64,000 nt of DNA. Source: Granulicella sp. L46. Lineage in GTDB: Bacteria; Acidobacteriota; Terriglobia; Terriglobales; Acidobacteriaceae. Made by a program: the position numbers and the translations under genes. Below, piece after piece: positions 60,340-64,000 of the stretch. The stretch is from contig NZ_LMUT01000012.1 in the NCBI RefSeq assembly GCF_009765785.1, positions 430,150 through 494,149 of the forward strand. Reading direction: 5' to 3'. Positions within the stretch are counted from its first letter, which is position 1; each line of letters begins with the position of its first letter. The notes beneath the pieces are model-generated. The model was not told the DNA's origin, made no database searches, and saw nothing but the letters and a program-made list of their open reading frames with translations.

Positions 60340-63192
60340 ATGCGATGGCTCACTAATCTCATCAATGGCCTTAGGATTCTCACGCACAAGCAGCGCGTCG
60401 AGGCTGAACTTGACGAAGAACTGCAAAACTACCTGGAAGAATCCATTGCTCACAAGCAAAGCATTGGCATGGCTCCTGAGACTGCGCGGCGCAGCGCTCT
60501 GGCCGAAATGGGCAGCCGTAATTCGGTCAAACACCAGGTGTGGTCCTCGCGTTGGGAGTCTACTGTTGACAGCCTGCTTCAGGACGTCCAGATCAGCCTG
60601 CGCTCACTCCGAAAAAGCCCGGCATTCACGGCCGTGGCTCTCCTATCGCTCGCGATCGGCATTGGCGCCAATACCGCCATATTCACGCTGATCCAGCAGG
60701 TCATGCTGCGGAATCTGCCGATGCGCGATCCTCAACAACTCGTCACGTTCGATAAGTCCAATGGCGGAGGCATCATGGGCGGCGTTGATCTCGGCTACTA
60801 CGGGATGTTTCCGTGGTACTTCGCGCGCCAGCTGCAGAACAATCCCGGACCCTTTCAGGGCATCGCTTCCTACGGCAGCTTCGCAGCGAAGACCAGCGTT
60901 CGCCTACCCTCCCAGCACGGCTCGTCAGACGACAATACGCAAGCCATTCTTGTGCCCACCAGCCTTGTCTCTGGCAACTTTTTCAGTTTGCTTGGCGCCC
61001 AGCCTCTCATGGGCCGCACCATCCTGCCGTCTGACGATGCCACACCGGGCAGCGGGGCCGTCGCGGTTCTCAGCTACGCTTTCTGGCGTCAGTCGCTGTC
61101 CGCCGACCCCTCTGTTCTTGGGACAACCATCACCATCAACCGCACCCCCTTTACCATCATTGGTGTCATGCCTGAAGACTTTCAAGGTTTCAAGGTCGAT
61201 CTTGAAGCAGTTGGCTTGTGGACGCCCATCTCCATGCAGCCCGTCGTATTCCAGCAACCATCGTTGCTGACTCCTCAGGATGGCGCTTACTTCCTTCACA
61301 TGTTTGGTCGTCTCAGTCCGCAGGCAACCACCAGCAAGGCCGCACTCGCACGAAGCCAGCAATGGCTGGATGCCCAAGTCCGCTCCGGAATCCGCGCCCA
61401 TGAAGGTTCTTCCATCACCGCTGCTCGTGAGCAGGAGATCAATCGCGTCACCGTCCCACTCATTTCGGCGCAACATGGCATCTCGGAGATGCGTGGAACC
61501 TACGGCGCATCTCTGCAGATTCTCTTGACGGTTGTGGCCCTCGTCCTACTCATCGCGTGCGCCAATCTCGCCAACTTCCTGCTCGCCCGGTCTGCGACAC
61601 GGCAGCGCGAAATCGCCACCCGCCTGGCACTCGGTTCGAGTCGTTTGCGGATCGTCCGCCAAAGCCTGATTGAAACGATCCTTCTTTCGCTGTGCGGAGG
61701 CATGCTTGGCCTGATCGTCGCTTTCACCACTATTCATGCGCTGATCGCCTTTGTTTCTCAAGGAGCAAGCTATACCTCCCTCAGCTCAAAGCTCGACTAC
61801 CCGGTGCTTCTGTTCACCTTCGCGGTTTCGATCTTTACCGGGCTGCTCTTCGGAATCGCGCCAGCCATCGTATCGTCGCGCACCCAGGCAGCGGGTGCTC
61901 TGAGCTCCAATGCCCGCACCGCACAATCTGGCGGAGGTCGCTCCGCGCGCTTCTGGCCTAAGCTGCTGGTCACGGCGCAGATTACGCTGTCGCTGTTTCT
62001 CCTTGTCGGCGCGGGCCTTTTTCTTCGTTCCTTCCGCAATCTTCAGGATCAGGATTACGGCTTCGAACGCATGCACCTGCTTATAGCGAACTTCGATGCC
62101 CGGTTAGCCGGCTATAAACCGAACCAGGCTCCAGCGCTCAACGATGCACTCCTCAACCGTCTCTCGGCAATTCCCGGCGTACGTTCCGCTGCGCTCGCCG
62201 TGGCCCCGCCCATTTGGCCCGGCAACTGGACCTCGAGCATCAAGCTCACTGGCTACACCCCTGCACCCAAAGAAAATATGCAGTCGATCCTCAACCGCGT
62301 ATCCGGTCAATACTTTGAAACGGTGGGTATTCCCATCCTGGCCGGTCGCGGCATCCGTCCATCCGATTCAGCCACCAGCTTCAAGGTAGCTGTCATCAGT
62401 CAGGCCCTTGCGCAACATTTCTTCCCCAAAGGCGATGCCATCGGCCATTCGCTCTCGATAAATATTGATAGCGTGGCAGGGCCGTGGCAGGTCATAGGGA
62501 TCGCACGCGACACAAAGTCAAGCGATCCGCGCGGGACAGCCCCTGTTCGGATGACCTATATCCCGGTCGCACAGATCGAGCCTTTGGAGCCAGTCTCGGC
62601 TCCCACAAAAGAGAACCCTTCGCCCGAGCCGCCAAAGGAAAATGACAATCGATTCGTCGGAACCGTCATCCTGCGCACCACCGGAAATCCGTCGACCTAC
62701 ATCCCCGATCTCAGGACGGCCTTCGTCTCTGTCGATCGCAATCTGCCCCTGCTTAACGTCATCACTATCCACGACCAGATCTCGAGTCTCATCTCCAATG
62801 ATCAACTCATCTCCACCCTCACCGGCATCTTCGCCCTGCTCGCCGTATTCCTTGCCGCCATCGGCCTGTACGGCGTTATCAGCTACAACGTCGTCCGCCG
62901 CACGAACGAGATCGGCATCCGCTTTGCCCTCGGCGCCCATGCTCCATCGGTCATGTGGATGATCCTCAGCGAATCCCTCCTGCTCCTCTCTATCGGCCTT
63001 GCATTGGGACTGCCGCTCACATTTGCCACAACCAGGATCATCCATCAGCAACTCTTCGGTCTCACCGCGATGGATCCAGCCTCCTTCACCGTTGCCGTCG
63101 CCATCGTCACAACCATGACCATCGTCTCTGTATGGCTACCAGCCCGAAGAGCAACCAGGATCAATCCCATGGTCGCTCTTCGCTGCGATTAG
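60340..63192 (+). CDS. ADOP-family orphan ABC permease (cassette 3)
   Basis: A 950-residue ADOP protein, 30 bases behind its PadR gene. N-terminal LINGLRILTHKQRVEAELDE then ETARRSALAEMGSRNSVKHQ, membrane entry VQISLRSLRKSPAFTAVALL and [20 protein letters not shown], FtsX block LIACANLANFLLARSATRQR, C-terminus [20 protein letters not shown] Pro/Glu-rich insert (APTKENPSPEPPKENDNR) lies in the second periplasmic part and is absent from the other two. A HlyD-type adaptor follows 150 bases downstream, so this cassette may belong to a MacAB-like tripartite pump. Confidence 0.93.
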   Translation: MRWLTNLINGLRILTHKQRVEAELDEELQNYLEESIAHKQSIGMAPETARRSALAEMGSRNSVKHQVWSSRWESTVDSLLQDVQISLRSLRKSPAFTAVALLSLAIGIGANTAIFTLIQQVMLRNLPMRDPQQLVTFDKSNGGGIMGGVDLGYYGMFPWYFARQLQNNPGPFQGIASYGSFAAKTSVRLPSQHGSSDDNTQAILVPTSLVSGNFFSLLGAQPLMGRTILPSDDATPGSGAVAVLSYAFWRQSLSADPSVLGTTITINRTPFTIIGVMPEDFQGFKVDLEAVGLWTPISMQPVVFQQPSLLTPQDGAYFLHMFGRLSPQATTSKAALARSQQWLDAQVRSGIRAHEGSSITAAREQEINRVTVPLISAQHGISEMRGTYGASLQILLTVVALVLLIACANLANFLLARSATRQREIATRLALGSSRLRIVRQSLIETILLSLCGGMLGLIVAFTTIHALIAFVSQGASYTSLSSKLDYPVLLFTFAVSIFTGLLFGIAPAIVSSRTQAAGALSSNARTAQSGGGRSARFWPKLLVTAQITLSLFLLVGAGLFLRSFRNLQDQDYGFERMHLLIANFDARLAGYKPNQAPALNDALLNRLSAIPGVRSAALAVAPPIWPGNWTSSIKLTGYTPAPKENMQSILNRVSGQYFETVGIPILAGRGIRPSDSATSFKVAVISQALAQHFFPKGDAIGHSLSINIDSVAGPWQVIGIARDTKSSDPRGTAPVRMTYIPVAQIEPLEPVSAPTKENPSPEPPKENDNRFVGTVILRTTGNPSTYIPDLRTAFVSVDRNLPLLNVITIHDQISSLISNDQLISTLTGIFALLAVFLAAIGLYGVISYNVVRRTNEIGIRFALGAHAPSVMWMILSESLLLLSIGLALGLPLTFATTRIIHQQLFGLTAMDPASFTVAVAIVTTMTIVSVWLPARRATRINPMVALRCD

Positions 63193-63343
63193 ATGGGAGG
63201 GTGGAACGAGGCGCTGTCCACTTCCGGACACCCAATCCATTTGCGAACGGTATTCCTTTAGCTCCCACGCCACAAGCTGTTCATTCCTATGGGAGATTGG
63301 ACGGTACTGCATTGGCCTTCCATTTGCTTCTGTAGTTCACGAT

Positions 63344-64000
63344 GGACATCTCGCGCCCCGACATACGAAAACGAAAGCTGCGTCGAAACCTTCTGCTTAC
63401 CCTTGGTGCGTTTCTTGGCCTTGCGCTCGCAGCATACTTCGTCCTGCGCCTGAAACCCGCGATCCCCACTGTCGATAGCGCAGTTTGGACGGACACCGTA
63501 AAGCGCGGGCCGCTGTTGCGGCAGGTGCGCGGGCCGGGATCGCTCGTTCCGCGTGAAGACCGGATCCGTCTGGTTCCTGCGGAGACAGAAGCCACTGTCG
63601 TTCGCATCCGCGTGTTGCCGGGTGCGCATGTCGAACCGGACACGATTGTGATGGATCTTGTTGATCCGGAACTCCAGCAACAGTTGCTGGACGCGCAGTT
63701 GCAGCTACAAGCGGCCAAGGCCGATTACAAGAATACACAGGCGCGGCTGCAGAGCGACTTGATGACGCAGCGTGCAGGCGCTGCAACGGTCGGAGCCGAT
63801 CAGAAGCAGGCGCAACTCCAGGCCCAGACGGACAAAAGTTTATATGACCTCGGCGTCATCAGCGGTCTCAGCTACAGCGCCTCGAAGGGTAAGGCTGACG
63901 AACTCAACCAGCGTAATGATCTGGAGCATCAACGCCTAGACCTCAATCAGAAGACGATCGTTACGCAGCTAGCCGTGCAACAGGCGAAGGTGCAACAGGC
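63344..64000 (+). CDS. MacA/HlyD-type efflux adaptor, 3' end cut by the window
   Basis: The frame from the ATG at 63344 stays open to the last base (219 codons). A basic start RKRKLRRNLLLTLGAFLGLA leads into one membrane helix, then WTDTVKRGPLLRQVRGPGSL, the lipoyl-like half RIRVLPGAHVEPDTIVMDLV, and an extended coiled coil rich in Gln, Leu and Ala (LQQQLLDAQLQLQAAKADYK). This matches periplasmic adaptors of RND or MacAB efflux systems. An ATPase-bearing MacB would be expected beyond the window. Confidence 0.87.

Noticed and set aside
53616-63192. Complete MacB-type ABC transporters
   Set aside because: The three large proteins contain no Walker A, signature or Walker B motifs, so they are permeases only.

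Overview
The window is GC-rich, densely packed bacterial chromosome and most likely comes from an acidobacterium of the Terriglobia type (Granulicella, Edaphobacter or Terriglobus-like). The strongest pointer is the right end, where three PadR-family regulators are each coupled to an 'acidobacterial duplicated orphan permease' (ADOP), a combination typical of that phylum. Dispersed hairpin and REP-like intergenic repeats, many short-spaced small operons and strong C-ending codon bias fit the same assignment. I see no rRNA, tRNA, CRISPR array, insertion sequence or phage module, and both window edges cut genes (metH on the left, an efflux adaptor on the right).

Region by region. 0-8.8 kb: the C-terminal part of cobalamin-dependent methionine synthase, a DUF5996 protein, a secreted M20 peptidase, then minus-strand genes for a CcmE-like heme chaperone, a Gfo/Idh/MocA oxidoreductase, an SGNH-fold secreted protein and xylulokinase. 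9-18 kb: TolC and HlyD-type secretion proteins, Dps, a DedA-rhodanese fusion, a TonB-like protein, a DUF5009 membrane acyltransferase-like protein, a VOC protein and a UbiD-family decarboxylase. 18-31 kb: a Tat-type HAD phosphatase, MTA phosphorylase with a PfkB kinase, a GT-C membrane glycosyltransferase, a DUF892 ferritin-like protein, MgtC, and a peptidoglycan-recycling set (DapF-like, LD-carboxypeptidase, Mpl). 31-42.8 kb: the DNA polymerase III alpha subunit, a cupin, AccA, a CPBP-like membrane protein, an aquaporin, a small zinc ribbon protein, an arginine-deiminase-fold protein, a nitrilase-family amidohydrolase and a second GT-C-like membrane protein. 42.8-53.2 kb: a looser, less C-biased accessory stretch with hypothetical genes, a nucleotidyltransferase-like protein, an ArsR / NIPSNAP / protoglobin locus, a SpoIIE-type phosphatase, RlpA, ThiD, ThiS and a GT4 glycosyltransferase. 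53.6-64 kb: three PadR-ADOP cassettes and the start of an efflux adaptor.

Several enzymes keep the fold signature of their family but have altered catalytic positions. The DapF-like protein has serine at both catalytic cysteine positions. The arginine-deiminase-like protein has serine for the nucleophilic cysteine. The SGNH protein lacks the usual Asp/His block. The CcmE-like protein has the CxxxY rather than the HxxxY heme-attachment motif, and ThiS carries residues beyond its Gly-Gly terminus. These, together with the divergent ArsR-NIPSNAP-protoglobin locus and the palindromic operators in front of each PadR gene, are the most promising leads. I did not find a large, clearly undescribed multi-gene defence or biosynthetic system.
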